A stretch of DNA of 64,000 bases from Aestuariivivens marinum (lineage in GTDB: Bacteria; Bacteroidota; Bacteroidia; Flavobacteriales; Flavobacteriaceae), in contig NZ_JAKMCR010000001.1 in the NCBI RefSeq assembly GCF_022662175.1, positions 1,302,001-1,366,000 on the forward strand, written 5' to 3'. The notes under the pieces are model-generated. The model did not search any database. It had not been told where the DNA came from and saw only the letters and a program-made list of their open reading frames with translations. Below are positions 1 to 9,134 of this stretch, one piece after another (the first letter of the stretch is position 1; every line of letters begins with the position of its first letter). The position numbers were made by a program, and so were the translations under genes.

Positions 1-292
1 TGCGTTCATAACCTTTTTCAAATCCTTTTTTAAAGGCATTTTTCATGCGTTCGCCTAAATCTTTACCTACTTGAACATTTTTAAATTCATTTGACCATTT
101 GTCTTCGATAACCACGTCAGAAAAGTAAATATGTTTGTCTATTGAAATAGTTTGTGTAACCTGTTCAGTAATATTAACGAGTTCATTATAAACTTCAAAA
201 GCAGCCCGATTGCCAATAGTTTTGGCTAGCCTGGTTTTTACTTTACCTAATTTTAGGTTTTTTACAAAAACAATGAGTAAGCTTTCAGTCAT
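1..292 (-). CDS. TIGR04282-like arsenosugar biosynthesis glycosyltransferase (partial, 5' part only)
   Basis: Reverse-strand translation from the ATG at 292 gives about 97 residues running off the left edge. The start reads MTESLLIVFVKNLKLGKVKTRLA, whose G-x-VKTRLA motif is the nucleotide-sugar binding signature of the DUF2064/TIGR04282 glycosyltransferases; a second typical element, LGERMKNAF, follows near residue 83. The family is linked to arsenosugar assembly because of its neighbours, and the ArsS gene lies two genes upstream here. The start overlaps the end of the rhodanese gene by 8 bases, so the two are probably translationally coupled. The C-terminal half is outside the window, so intactness cannot be judged. 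Confidence 0.8.
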   Translation of the reverse strand, partial: MTESLLIVFVKNLKLGKVKTRLAKTIGNRAAFEVYNELVNITEQVTQTISIDKHIYFSDVVIEDKWSNEFKNVQVGKDLGERMKNAFKKGFEKGYER

Positions 293-776
293 ATACCTTA
301 ATGCCTTTTTTTAGCCATTTACCCCACTCTATCGAGTAGGTGTGAATGCTATCGGTTTCTTTATTTTTTATATCGTATACAGGGAAACCGCTATTTTTCC
401 ATTCAAAAATACCACCGTATAAGTTTTTAACGTTACTATAGCCTGCTTTTTTTAATTGTTCGGCAATATCTTCAGAGCGGACTCCTAATGAGCAGTAGAC
501 TACAATAGCTAGTTGCTTTTCATTAAATTTTTGGGTTGTATTTTTAAGATTAAAACTATCGAAACCTACATGAATGGCATCTTTAATATGACTGATTTCA
601 AATTCTTTTGATTCCCTAGCATCAAGGACTATTGTTTTTGTTTTGGACGCGGCCAATTCTTGAACCGAAATATAAGGTACGCTGTTATTATTATAGGTAT
701 TTAATAGCCCTGAAAGTGTCTCTTGGGAATGGCATTTGAATACAAATAGTAATACCAAAACTATGAGATTTCCCAT
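285..776 (-). CDS. Rhodanese-like domain protein, exported
   Basis: Single rhodanese domain with the active-site loop CSLGVRS (Cys95 from the start chosen here) and the typical LDARESKEFEISHI segment before it. A hydrophobic N-terminus, MGNLIVLVLLFVFKCHSQ, looks like a signal peptide, which is why the ATG at 776 is preferred to the one at 824; the upstream start would put 16 polar residues before the signal. Rhodaneses transfer sulfane sulfur to thiophilic acceptors. Its position between the glycosyltransferase and arsS suggests a role in thiolating or handling arsenic compounds, but that is inference; many single-domain rhodaneses have unknown substrates. Confidence 0.82.
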   Translation of the reverse strand: MGNLIVLVLLFVFKCHSQETLSGLLNTYNNNSVPYISVQELAASKTKTIVLDARESKEFEISHIKDAIHVGFDSFNLKNTTQKFNEKQLAIVVYCSLGVRSEDIAEQLKKAGYSNVKNLYGGIFEWKNSGFPVYDIKNKETDSIHTYSIEWGKWLKKGIKVYD

Positions 777-834
777 TGTTTTTTGACATGGACTATAGCG
801 TGAAAAGTGATTAGTTGTCTGCATACAAAATTAA

Positions 835-1890
835 TTAGGTGACCGTTCCTTGGCAACTGCTTCCTGCACCTGCCGTACAACCGTAACAGTGTTGGAAAAC
901 AACTATTTCTCTGCCTTGAAGTAACAACTCATTATAATCCGAAATATGTTTTGCTTTGCTATTTAAAGGTAATTCCAACATTTGATTAAAGTCACAATCA
1001 TATAAATAGCCATCCCAACTAACCGATAGTGTATTGGTACACATCACGTTTTCCAAGGCAACTGGATTATAGGCATCTACTAAAGCATACATGTAGTCTT
1101 CATAATTTTCCGAGGCAATTAAATAATCTAAAAATCTACTAATAGGTAAATTGGTTATGGCGAATAAATTATGAAAATGAATATCAAAATCTTTTAATAG
1201 TGCTTTTTTGAAATCTTTTTCCAAGTCATTTTGATTGGCAGGTAAAAATGCACCCGAGGGATTGTACACCAAATCTAAACGTAAGTTATTTTCTGGCATG
1301 CCATAGCCTATTTTGTTTAACATTTTTAGAGTTTCAATTGAAGCGTCAAAAACACCATCTCCACGTTGTTTGTCGGTTTTACCTCGTGTCCAATGTGGCA
1401 TAGAGCTAACTATATGGATGTTGTGCTTTTTGAAAAACTCGGGTAAATCATGGTATTTCTTATTGGCACGAATAATCGTTAAGTTGGAACGAACAATAAA
1501 ATCCTTAATACCTGCTTTTACCGCTTCTTCAACAAACCAACGAAAATTTGGATTCATCTCAGGGGCACCACCTGTTAAATCTAAAGTATGTGCTCCAGTT
1601 TTTTTTATAACCTCCAAGCATTGTAACATGGTTTCTTTGGCCATGATTTCCTTTCGGTCTGGACCCGCATCAACATGGCAATGTTCACAAACTTGATTGC
1701 ACATATAGCCCAAATTAATCTGAAGAATTTCAAGTTTTTTCGCTTTCAAAGGGAATTGACCAGTTTCACCAATTTTATTCTTAAACGTAGGTAATTCACC
1801 ATTTTGGAAAATACCATTGGATAAAATTTCCAGTTGGCGTTTACTATTGGCTAATGTGCTATTGCGTTTGTGAAGGGATTTTGTTATCAT
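835..1890 (-). CDS. arsS: Arsenosugar biosynthesis radical SAM protein ArsS
   Basis: 351 residues. A radical SAM cluster motif CNQVCEHC (Cys64, Cys68, Cys71) lies in the N-terminal third, followed by the glycine-rich LTGGAPEMNP strand. The C-terminus carries the family's Cys-rich signature CYGCTAGAGSSCQG (Cys335, Cys338, Cys346). Known family members add a 5'-deoxyadenosyl group from SAM to dimethylated arsenic, the step that commits methylarsenic to arsenosugars; some homologues are selenoproteins, whereas only cysteine codons are seen here. Its stop lies 10 bases before the alternative rhodanese ATG. No arsM methyltransferase is visible in the window; it may lie beyond the left edge or elsewhere. 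Confidence 0.88.
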   Translation of the reverse strand: MITKSLHKRNSTLANSKRQLEILSNGIFQNGELPTFKNKIGETGQFPLKAKKLEILQINLGYMCNQVCEHCHVDAGPDRKEIMAKETMLQCLEVIKKTGAHTLDLTGGAPEMNPNFRWFVEEAVKAGIKDFIVRSNLTIIRANKKYHDLPEFFKKHNIHIVSSMPHWTRGKTDKQRGDGVFDASIETLKMLNKIGYGMPENNLRLDLVYNPSGAFLPANQNDLEKDFKKALLKDFDIHFHNLFAITNLPISRFLDYLIASENYEDYMYALVDAYNPVALENVMCTNTLSVSWDGYLYDCDFNQMLELPLNSKAKHISDYNELLLQGREIVVFQHCYGCTAGAGSSCQGTVT

Positions 1891-1979
1891 TTTTTTTAAA
1901 AGGCCTCTCGATTACAGTCGATATGATAAAAAGGAATACTGCATCATTAGAGCGTATTACCTATTTGAATCTATAAATA

Positions 1980-2315
1980 CTATCCGTCTAACTTATTTAC
2001 TTTATTCATCATTTGTACACCATGAACTAGTGCGGCACCGCTTTTAATGGCAGCACCAACGTGTATGGCTTCCATCATCTCTTCTTTAGTTACACCCCGT
2101 TCTAAGGTGTCTTTGGTATAGGCATCTATACAATAGGGACATTGCTCGGTATGGGCAACGGCTAAAGCAATTAACGATTTTTCACGAGCGGTTAAAGCCC
2201 CTTCTTCAAAAACACTGTTGTAATAATCAAAAAATTTTTCACCAAGTTCCTCATTCCATTCTGTGATTTTTCCAAATTTTCTTAAATCAGCCGGGTCATA
2301 ATATGTTTTTTGCAT
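1980..2315 (-). CDS. Arsenosugar-associated AhpD/carboxymuconolactone decarboxylase-like protein
   Basis: 111 residues, a single AhpD-like domain. The redox motif EQCPYC (Cys59, Cys62) precedes a helix with the family histidine in EAIHVGAAIKSGAALVHG. The family called arsenosugar biosynthesis-associated peroxidase-like protein has this size and context. It is upstream of arsS in the same direction with an 89-base gap, so it is likely the first gene of the cluster. A peroxidase or thiol-reductase function is inferred from the CxxC motif; the true substrate is unknown. Confidence 0.82.
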   Translation of the reverse strand: MQKTYYDPADLRKFGKITEWNEELGEKFFDYYNSVFEEGALTAREKSLIALAVAHTEQCPYCIDAYTKDTLERGVTKEEMMEAIHVGAAIKSGAALVHGVQMMNKVNKLDG

Positions 2316-2415
2316 AAAAATATTTTGTTTAAAGATAAAAATCTAAACCTTGTTGTCGAAAAAAACCTAATTACTTAACATTATTTTTTAGTTGAACGGT
2401 AAATGGTTTATATAT

Positions 2416-2446
2416 AAAAATACCCTATTCGATTATGAATAGGGTA
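2416..2446 (-). terminator. Rho-independent terminator of acs
   Basis: Perfect 10-bp stem (TACCCTATTC / GAATAGGGTA, loop GATTAT) 32 bases beyond the acs stop codon, followed on the minus strand by TTTTT. It separates acs from the arsenosugar cluster downstream. Confidence 0.75.
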
Positions 2447-2477
2447 ACATTGTTTTTCGAAAATTGACGTTTTAGTA

Positions 2478-4400
2478 TCAATTAGTACTTTCAGAATTTG
2501 CACCATCAATAATACTTTGTACTACTTCAGGATTGAGCAACGTACTGGTGTCCCCTAGATTACTTATATCGTTATGGGCAATTTTACGTAAAATGCGTCT
2601 CATAATTTTACCAGAGCGTGTTTTTGGTAAACCTACGGTAAATTGGATTTTGTCCAATTTGGCTATTGGTCCTATATGTTCGGTGATAATTTGATTAATC
2701 TCTTTTCTAAGGTTGTTTTGGTCTCTTGTTTCCCCAACATCTTTTAAGATAACAAAACCATAAAGTGCATTGCCTTTGATGTCATGTGGAAAACCAACAA
2801 TGGCAGATTCTGCAACAGCTGGGTGTTCGTTAATGGCATCCTCAATAGGAGCAGTACCAAGATTATGGCCAGATACAATAATAACGTCGTCTACCCGTCC
2901 TGTGATCCTATAATAACCCACTTCATCTCTTAAGGCACCATCTCCGGTGAAGTATTTGTTTTCGAATGCGGAAAAATAAGTGTCTTTATAACGTTGGTGA
3001 TCTCCCCAAATCGTTCTGGCTATACTGGGCCAAGGGAATTTAACACACAATCTTCCGCTTACTTGATTGCCTTTGAGCTCATTGCCATTTTCATCCATAA
3101 GTGCAGGTTGAATTCCTATAAAAGGCAAAGTAGCATAGGTTGGTTTAGTTGGTGTAACAAAAGGAATAGGGCTAATCATTATGCCTCCAGTTTCGGTTTG
3201 CCACCAAGTGTCCACTATTGGACTTTGTTTTTTGCCAATATTATCATTGTACCAATGCCAAGCTTCTTCGTTAATTGGTTCACCTACTGACCCTAAAACT
3301 TTTAATGATGAAAGGTCGTATTTTTCAACTAGTTCAAGGCCTTGTTTGGCCAATGCACGAATAGCGGTTGGGGCTGTGTAAAACTGATTAATCTTATGTT
3401 TTTCGACAATTTCCCAAAAACGTCCAAAGTCGGGATAACTTGGTACACCTTCAAACATTACGGTTGTGGCTCCATTGGCTAAAGGACCATAGACGATGTA
3501 GCTGTGCCCTGTAATCCAACCTATATCGGCAGTACACCAATAAATATCATTTTCCCTATATTGAAATATATTTTTAAAGGTGTAGGCAGAATAAACCATG
3601 TAACCCGCAGTAGTGTGTACCATACCTTTAGGCTTGCCTGTTGATCCAGAAGTATATAAAATGAATAATGGGTCTTCGGCATTCATTACTTCTGCCTCAC
3701 ATGTGGTAGATGCTTCATCTAAAAGAGGCTGTAACCATTGGTCTCTACCTTCTTTTATACTAATATTGGAAAGGATGCGCTTAGCAACTAATACTGTTTT
3801 TACATTCGGACAACTTTCCAAAGCTTCGTCTACAATACCCTTTAAATCGATTGTTTTTGCACCACGGTAAGAACCGTCGCTAGTAATCACCATTTTGCAA
3901 TCACAGTCATTAATTCTTGTTGATAATGCTGTAGAAGAAAAACCAGCAAAAACAACAGAATGTATTGCACCAATTCTAGCACATGCAAGAACAGCTACAG
4001 CTAACTCAGGAATCATGGGTAAGTATATGCATACCCTGTCACCTTTTTCTACACCTTGATTTTTTAAAACATTTGCAAATTTGTTAACCCGTTCGTGTAG
4101 TTGCTTATAGGTAATATGTTCTGCGGCCTCTTTTGGGTCGTTTGGTTCAAATAAAATGGCTGTTTTGTTTCCACGTGTAGGTAAATGTCTGTCAAGGCAG
4201 TTTTCGGTAACGTTTAATTGTGCGCCTTCAAACCATTTAATTTCTGGTTTTGTAAAATCCCAACTTAACACATTATCCCATTTTTTATGCCACATAAAAT
4301 GTTCTTCTGCTACTTCTTCCCAAAAATTTTCTGGTTCTCTAACCGATTTTCTATAGACTTGGTAGTATTCTTCTAAATGTTTTATGTGATAATTACTCAT
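2478..4400 (-). CDS. acs: Acetyl-CoA synthetase (acetate-CoA ligase)
   Basis: 640 residues, normal for Acs. It shows the ANL-superfamily P-loop YTSGSTGKPKG, the acetyl-CoA-synthetase-specific block DTWWQTETGG, the hinge/adenylate region YRITGRVDDVI and the C-terminal PKTRSGKIMRR, whose Lys in the GK pair is the catalytic and acetylation-regulated residue. It converts acetate, ATP and CoA to acetyl-CoA. It appears monocistronic, with a terminator just downstream and divergent from the OsmC gene. No signal of a particular regulator was recognised upstream. Confidence 0.97.
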   Translation of the reverse strand: MSNYHIKHLEEYYQVYRKSVREPENFWEEVAEEHFMWHKKWDNVLSWDFTKPEIKWFEGAQLNVTENCLDRHLPTRGNKTAILFEPNDPKEAAEHITYKQLHERVNKFANVLKNQGVEKGDRVCIYLPMIPELAVAVLACARIGAIHSVVFAGFSSTALSTRINDCDCKMVITSDGSYRGAKTIDLKGIVDEALESCPNVKTVLVAKRILSNISIKEGRDQWLQPLLDEASTTCEAEVMNAEDPLFILYTSGSTGKPKGMVHTTAGYMVYSAYTFKNIFQYRENDIYWCTADIGWITGHSYIVYGPLANGATTVMFEGVPSYPDFGRFWEIVEKHKINQFYTAPTAIRALAKQGLELVEKYDLSSLKVLGSVGEPINEEAWHWYNDNIGKKQSPIVDTWWQTETGGIMISPIPFVTPTKPTYATLPFIGIQPALMDENGNELKGNQVSGRLCVKFPWPSIARTIWGDHQRYKDTYFSAFENKYFTGDGALRDEVGYYRITGRVDDVIIVSGHNLGTAPIEDAINEHPAVAESAIVGFPHDIKGNALYGFVILKDVGETRDQNNLRKEINQIITEHIGPIAKLDKIQFTVGLPKTRSGKIMRRILRKIAHNDISNLGDTSTLLNPEVVQSIIDGANSESTN

Positions 4401-4610
4401 TAGTTATTGTTTTTAGCTGTTCAATTAGATTAAGTGAGTTGCAATTTTACTAAAATTTTATTAAAAAATCCTTTGAAAAGCCTAAGCTAAGTCAAAACGA
4501 TAGTAGAAATTATGAAAAAAATAACATTTTGGGAGAAGGAATAGGGATAATGAAAATTCACGCACATTTTCTATCTTAGTTTAATAATAAATAAAAATTT
4601 TTAGATATAA

Positions 4611-5117
4611 ATGAAAGCCGAAGAATTAAAAAAGATACAAGCTCCCATAAAAGAAAAATATCGTAAAAATTCCAGTGCAGCATTAATTACCTTAAGGGCC
4701 AGTGGTGAAATTGGCAAGGGAATTTCATGTAAGGTTGATACTGGAAAAGCTATGGTTGAAGCTGGACTTCATCCCGCGACTGGCGGAACTGGTATGCAAG
4801 CATGCTCGGGAGATTTACTTCTTGAAGCATTGGTTGCCTGTGCGGGTGTTACTCTTAGTGCGGTTGCCACGGCGTTAGAGTTCGACATGTCTGGTGGTAG
4901 GGTAAAGGCTGAAGGTGATTTGGATTTTCGCGGAACCCTTGGTGTTGATAAAGAAGCAAAAGTTGGTTTTAAGAACATCCGTTTAAATTTTCAGCTAAGC
5001 ACCTCCGAAAGCAAAGACAGAATTGATACACTGTTAAAATTAACGGAAAGGTATTGTGTGGTTTACCAAACTTTAGTATCAAGTACAGACCTAGTAACTG
5101 AAATTGAAATTATGTGA
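4611..5117 (+). CDS. OsmC/Ohr family protein
   Basis: 168 residues with the OsmC fold signatures: a first conserved cysteine in MQACSGDLLLEALVAC (Cys65, with another at 77) and the second in ERYCVVYQTL (Cys149). These two cysteines form the peroxidatic pair in OsmC/Ohr enzymes that reduce organic hydroperoxides. It stands alone, divergent from acs and convergent with the sulfatase gene. Which peroxide it uses, or whether it is a non-peroxidase OsmC-like protein, cannot be told from sequence. Confidence 0.85.
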   Translation: MKAEELKKIQAPIKEKYRKNSSAALITLRASGEIGKGISCKVDTGKAMVEAGLHPATGGTGMQACSGDLLLEALVACAGVTLSAVATALEFDMSGGRVKAEGDLDFRGTLGVDKEAKVGFKNIRLNFQLSTSESKDRIDTLLKLTERYCVVYQTLVSSTDLVTEIEIM

Positions 5118-5153
5118 GGTTGCTTATGAAGATTGTATGCAATTGTTTTGTTT

Positions 5154-6701
5154 CTATTGTTTTGTATTTGAAAAATCCATTCCTATGATAGTTTCGAAAG
5201 TTTTTACCATTTCAGCCAGTTTTTCAGGATGACTTTGGGCTAGGTTATTGGTTTGGCCTATATCCTCTGCTAAATTATAGAGCTGAAATTCTTTGGCGTT
5301 ACCAATTTCAATATTTACAGACCTAATCTTGGCAGGGCCTTTATATGGAGGTATCATTACCCAATCGCCTTTTCTCAATGCTGTTCTAGAAATGGCTTCA
5401 ATAACCAAAGTCTCCCGTCCCTTTTTACTTTTTCCTAAAAGGACATCTAAAAGTTGTTCGCTGTCTTTTACACTAGTTTCACTGCCTACTAATTCAGCTA
5501 AAGACGATAATAGATCTATTTGACAAATCAAGGCATCAGATACCGTTGGTTCTATATGTCCTTTCCAATACGTTATAAAAGGAACTCTTGTGCCAGCTTC
5601 AAAAAGGCTATACTTGCCTCCACGTAATACTCCAGCCGGTTTATGGTTGCCTAATTTTTCTACGGCATCATCATAGTAACCATCGTTTAAAACTGGACCA
5701 TTATCACTAGAAAAAACAATAAGTGTGTTATCCATTAAACCTTCCTCTTCTAAGGTTTTTAATAGTTCTCCTATACACCAATCGGCTTCAACAATAACAT
5801 CACCGCGTGGTCCCATACCAGATGAACCTACGAATCTTTCATGAGGTGTACGGGGTACATGAGGTTGCTGTAAGGCATAATATAGGAAGAAAGGGTTATG
5901 CTTTTGGCGTTTAATATAGTTTTGAGCTTCTTTTAGAAAGGTGTCTGCCATGTCTTCATCGACCCATTTCGCCGATGCTCCACCCTTCATAAAGCCAATT
6001 CTGGAGATGCCATTTACTATGGAGTTATCGTGGCCATGGTGCCATTTCATTTTTAATAGTTCTGGATTGTCTTTACCTGTAGGTTGGTCTTCAAAATTTT
6101 TATTGTAATTGATTTCAATAGGATCACTAAGGTCTAGATTGTCAACCTTACCATTTTTTATATAAACCGTAGGTACCCTATCCTGGGTGGCTGCCATAAT
6201 ATAACTGTAGTCAAAGCCTAATTCATTGGGCCCTGGCGAGATATGGCTATTCCAATTAAGGTTTCCGCTGCCTAAGCCTAAATGCCATTTTCCAACAATG
6301 CCTGTATGATAGCCATTAGCTTTTAACATTTTAGGAATAGTAACTTGTGCAGTATCAATAAGAAGTGGTGCCGTTCCCGGCAATATTTTGGCGTTTTTAT
6401 TTCGCCATGGATAAGTTCCAGTTAGTAAAGCATACCTACTGGGGGTACATGTTGCAGAAGATGCATAGCCATTGGTAAAACGAACACCTCCATTTGCTAA
6501 TCTATCCATATTAGGTGTTTTTATTTCTGTAGCTCCGTATGCGCCTACATCGCCATAACCCAAATCGTCAGCATAAATAAAAATTATATTAGGTTGATTC
6601 TTATATAATTTTTCAGTTATTAATTCGAGTTGTTGTTTGTTTTCTTTACAGGAAGCGCTAATTATAAGTAATGTTATTAATGAATAAACTATTTTTTTCA
6701 T
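5154..6701 (-). CDS. Sulfatase (S1 type), lipoprotein
   Basis: 515 residues. The N-terminus MKKIVYSLITLLIISASC is a lipoprotein signal with lipobox Cys18. The sulfatase core follows: metal-binding Asp-Asp in YADDLGYGD (45-46), the CTPSR motif (Cys85) that is converted to formylglycine, the KWHLG motif, and SSDNGP in the central part. Such enzymes hydrolyse sulfate esters of sulfated polysaccharides in marine Bacteroidota. No SusC/SusD pair or glycoside hydrolase adjoins it, so it is not in an obvious polysaccharide utilisation locus, and the substrate is unknown. A formylglycine-generating enzyme must be encoded elsewhere. Confidence 0.92.
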   Translation of the reverse strand: MKKIVYSLITLLIISASCKENKQQLELITEKLYKNQPNIIFIYADDLGYGDVGAYGATEIKTPNMDRLANGGVRFTNGYASSATCTPSRYALLTGTYPWRNKNAKILPGTAPLLIDTAQVTIPKMLKANGYHTGIVGKWHLGLGSGNLNWNSHISPGPNELGFDYSYIMAATQDRVPTVYIKNGKVDNLDLSDPIEINYNKNFEDQPTGKDNPELLKMKWHHGHDNSIVNGISRIGFMKGGASAKWVDEDMADTFLKEAQNYIKRQKHNPFFLYYALQQPHVPRTPHERFVGSSGMGPRGDVIVEADWCIGELLKTLEEEGLMDNTLIVFSSDNGPVLNDGYYDDAVEKLGNHKPAGVLRGGKYSLFEAGTRVPFITYWKGHIEPTVSDALICQIDLLSSLAELVGSETSVKDSEQLLDVLLGKSKKGRETLVIEAISRTALRKGDWVMIPPYKGPAKIRSVNIEIGNAKEFQLYNLAEDIGQTNNLAQSHPEKLAEMVKTFETIIGMDFSNTKQ

Positions 6702-6807
6702 AAAAATTGGATTTGTAATTTTTACTGGTTATCCTCATAGCAATACTGCTAAAATAATATTTAACGGTAAAAAAAGAAACAGAATTATTAAGTATTTGGT
6801 ATAAAAC

Positions 6808-6843
6808 AAAAAACCCTATAAACATTACTGTTTCAGGGTTTTT
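6808..6843 (-). terminator. Terminator downstream of tRNA-Phe
   Basis: Stem AAAAACCCT / AGGGTTTTT with a 17-base loop, immediately beyond the 3' end of the tRNA on the minus strand and followed by a T-rich stretch. Confidence 0.65.
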
Positions 6844-6846
6844 AAG

Positions 6847-6919
6847 TGGTACCTCCAGGAATCGAACCAGGGACACAAGGATTTTCAGTCCTTTGCTCTA
6901 CCAACTGAGCTAAGGTACC
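6847..6919 (-). tRNA. tRNA-Phe (anticodon GAA)
   Basis: 73 nt cloverleaf read on the minus strand: acceptor stem GGTACCT/AGGTACC, D-arm GCTC-AGTTGGTA-GAGC, anticodon arm AAGGA-CTGAAAA-TCCTT with anticodon GAA, and TTCGATT T-loop. The discriminator is A and CCA is not encoded. As read, the T-stem halves are both CCTGG, which leaves a T:T opposition at the middle pair. Confidence 0.95.
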
Positions 6920-7070
6920 TCGCTAAAGCGGATGCAAATATATTCATTTTTATTATTTGCCAAAAGAAAATTTAAAAAAAACACTATTTACAGCTTGTTG
7001 CCAATAATTATGAGATATTTAAGATTTAAATTCGGACTGTTTTGTAGTTTTACACTTTATCCACCTGGGC

Positions 7071-7799
7071 ATGAATTTAGTAATAGATGTAGGAAATTCG
7101 TTTGTTAAGCTGGCTATTTTTAATAAAAATAAATTACAGCATAAAGAAACCATAAGGCTGAATGCATTTGTGGATGTAATTAGTTCCATAGCAAGCACAC
7201 AACCTGAGATTAAAAAGGTTTTGGTGTCTTCTGTTGCACGATTAAGCGCAGAACAAAAAGAAGCTTTAAAAAAGAGGTTTAAGCTTTTTGAAATTAACCA
7301 TAAAACAAAAGTGCCTTTTAAAAATTGTTACAAAACCCCTAAGACTTTAGGGGTAGATAGGATGGTATTGGTGAGTGCATCGGTACATAAGTTTCCAAAG
7401 AGTAATGTGCTTATTATAGATGCTGGAACTTGTGTGACTTTCGATTTTGTTACAGCGAATAAGGAATATTTGGGAGGGGCTATTTCACCCGGAATTAGAA
7501 TGCGTTATCAATCCCTTAATCATTTCACGGTTAATTTACCACTTCTCGATACTCAAATGCCAGATAATATAATTGGAAACTCCACCAAATCTTCAATGCA
7601 TTCTGGTGTTGTGAATGGACTTGTACATGAAATTGAAGGTGTAATTTCTGAGTATAAACAAAAATATTCGGATTTAACAGTAATTTTAACAGGTGGAGAT
7701 GCTAATTTCTTGTCTAAACAATTAAAAAGTAGCATATTTGCCAACTCTAATTTTTTATTAGAGGGGCTAAATTATATTTTACAATTTAATTCAAATTGA
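7071..7799 (+). CDS. coaX: Type III pantothenate kinase
   Basis: 242 residues of the ASKHA-fold type III family: phosphate-binding MNLVIDVGNSFVKLAIF at the start, GVDRM in the middle, and the DAGTCVTFD segment with the catalytic-site aspartate. It phosphorylates pantothenate as the first step of CoA synthesis. The stop codon overlaps the ATG of the next gene by one base (TGATG), so it leads an envelope-biogenesis operon; this pairing looks like conserved gene order rather than a functional link. Confidence 0.95.
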   Translation: MNLVIDVGNSFVKLAIFNKNKLQHKETIRLNAFVDVISSIASTQPEIKKVLVSSVARLSAEQKEALKKRFKLFEINHKTKVPFKNCYKTPKTLGVDRMVLVSASVHKFPKSNVLIIDAGTCVTFDFVTANKEYLGGAISPGIRMRYQSLNHFTVNLPLLDTQMPDNIIGNSTKSSMHSGVVNGLVHEIEGVISEYKQKYSDLTVILTGGDANFLSKQLKSSIFANSNFLLEGLNYILQFNSN

Positions 7800-9109
7800 T
7801 GACAAAAAAACTTGTAGTAGTTTTTATTGCTGTTTTTGCAATTCATAGTTATTCTCAAGAAGGTACGGCTTCTCCATATTCATTTTATGGTATTGGTAGT
7901 TTAAAATTTAAAGGTACTGTTGAGAATAGAAGTATGGGTGGGCTGAGTGTATATACAGATAGTATTCATGTTAACCTTAGGAATCCAGCTTCTTATACAG
8001 GAAGTAATCTAGAGATGTATGGTAATGAAGGCAGACCTGTAAAATTTACGGTTGGAGGCAGTTATTCTACTATGAGTTTAAAGAGTGATAGTAGTAAAGG
8101 CAATGCGTCGTCTACAACATTCGATTACATCGCATTATCTGTGCCTCTTGGAAAATTTGGAATGGGATTTGGGCTTTTGCCATATACTGCAGTGGGTTAT
8201 AAGTTGGAAGCTTTGAATGCTAATGGTGGTTTGGAAAACAGGTTTACTGGTCAAGGAGGGGTTAATAAAGCGTTTTTAGGATTTGGCTATCAATTTACTA
8301 AAGAGTTAAGTATTGGAGTTGATGCCCACTACAATTTCGGAAATACTCAAAATAGCATAGTAGAGTTTAGGTACGATGACCAAAATGTGCCATTGCAATA
8401 TCAAACCCGGGAAAATAACAGATCGGATCTAAGTGGTTTAAATTTCAACTTGGGACTTTCTTATAAAGCTATGTTTAGCGAAAAATTAGAGTTTGTTTCA
8501 GGGTTTACCTTAACACCAAAAAGTAATTTAACCTCGCAAAATAAACGTTCTTTTTCAACAATAACAATAAACTCTAATGGAGATGAGTTTGTAGTAAGTC
8601 AAATAGAGACCGATTTGGAAGCTTTAGGTTTGTTGGAAACAAAGCTTACCTTGCCCTCTAAGTTCTCTTTTGGAGCAGGTATAGGTGAACCTAGAAAATG
8701 GTTTATGGGAGCTGAATATACGTCACAGAAAACTAGTGAATTTAACAATCCGCTCTACCAAAACACAACGCTAGCATCGTACGAAGATGCGTCCACTATA
8801 TCTATTGGTGGGTTTTTTATACCACAGTATAATACCACGAGCTACTTAAAAAGAACGGTGTATAGAGCAGGATTGCGCTTTGAAAAAACAGGATTACTTA
8901 TAAAGGATAAGTCAATTAAAGAGTTTGGCATATCTTTTGGGGTAGGTTTACCTGTTGGAGAGTTTGGTGATTTTTCCAATGCCAATTTTGGAGTTGAAAT
9001 TGGAAAACGTGGAACAACTAACAGTCATCTAATACAAGAGGATTTCATTAATTTTAGATTAAGCTTATCTTTGAACGATAGATGGTTTATGAAACGAAAA
9101 TATAACTAA
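7799..9109 (+). CDS. Outer-membrane beta-barrel protein, flavobacterial conserved
   Basis: 436 residues from the ATG at 7799, which overlaps the coaX stop by one base; an upstream in-frame TTG at 7796 is unlikely. A signal peptide (MTKKLVVVFIAVFAIHSYSQ) is followed by ASPYSFYGIGSLKFKG and NRSMGGLSV, a start typical of FadL-like Bacteroidota barrel proteins, then alternating amphipathic strands and a C-terminal strand ending in aromatic residues. The function is not known. Being in one transcript with a TPR protein and lptC, it may help in outer-membrane assembly or LPS handling (inference). Confidence 0.8.
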   Translation: MTKKLVVVFIAVFAIHSYSQEGTASPYSFYGIGSLKFKGTVENRSMGGLSVYTDSIHVNLRNPASYTGSNLEMYGNEGRPVKFTVGGSYSTMSLKSDSSKGNASSTTFDYIALSVPLGKFGMGFGLLPYTAVGYKLEALNANGGLENRFTGQGGVNKAFLGFGYQFTKELSIGVDAHYNFGNTQNSIVEFRYDDQNVPLQYQTRENNRSDLSGLNFNLGLSYKAMFSEKLEFVSGFTLTPKSNLTSQNKRSFSTITINSNGDEFVVSQIETDLEALGLLETKLTLPSKFSFGAGIGEPRKWFMGAEYTSQKTSEFNNPLYQNTTLASYEDASTISIGGFFIPQYNTTSYLKRTVYRAGLRFEKTGLLIKDKSIKEFGISFGVGLPVGEFGDFSNANFGVEIGKRGTTNSHLIQEDFINFRLSLSLNDRWFMKRKYN

Positions 9110-9134
9110 CAGTAACATAGGAGAAATTATTATC

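Noticed and set aside
1313-1696. 127-codon plus-strand frame across arsS
   Set aside because: Overlaps the radical SAM core on the other strand and shows no protein family features.
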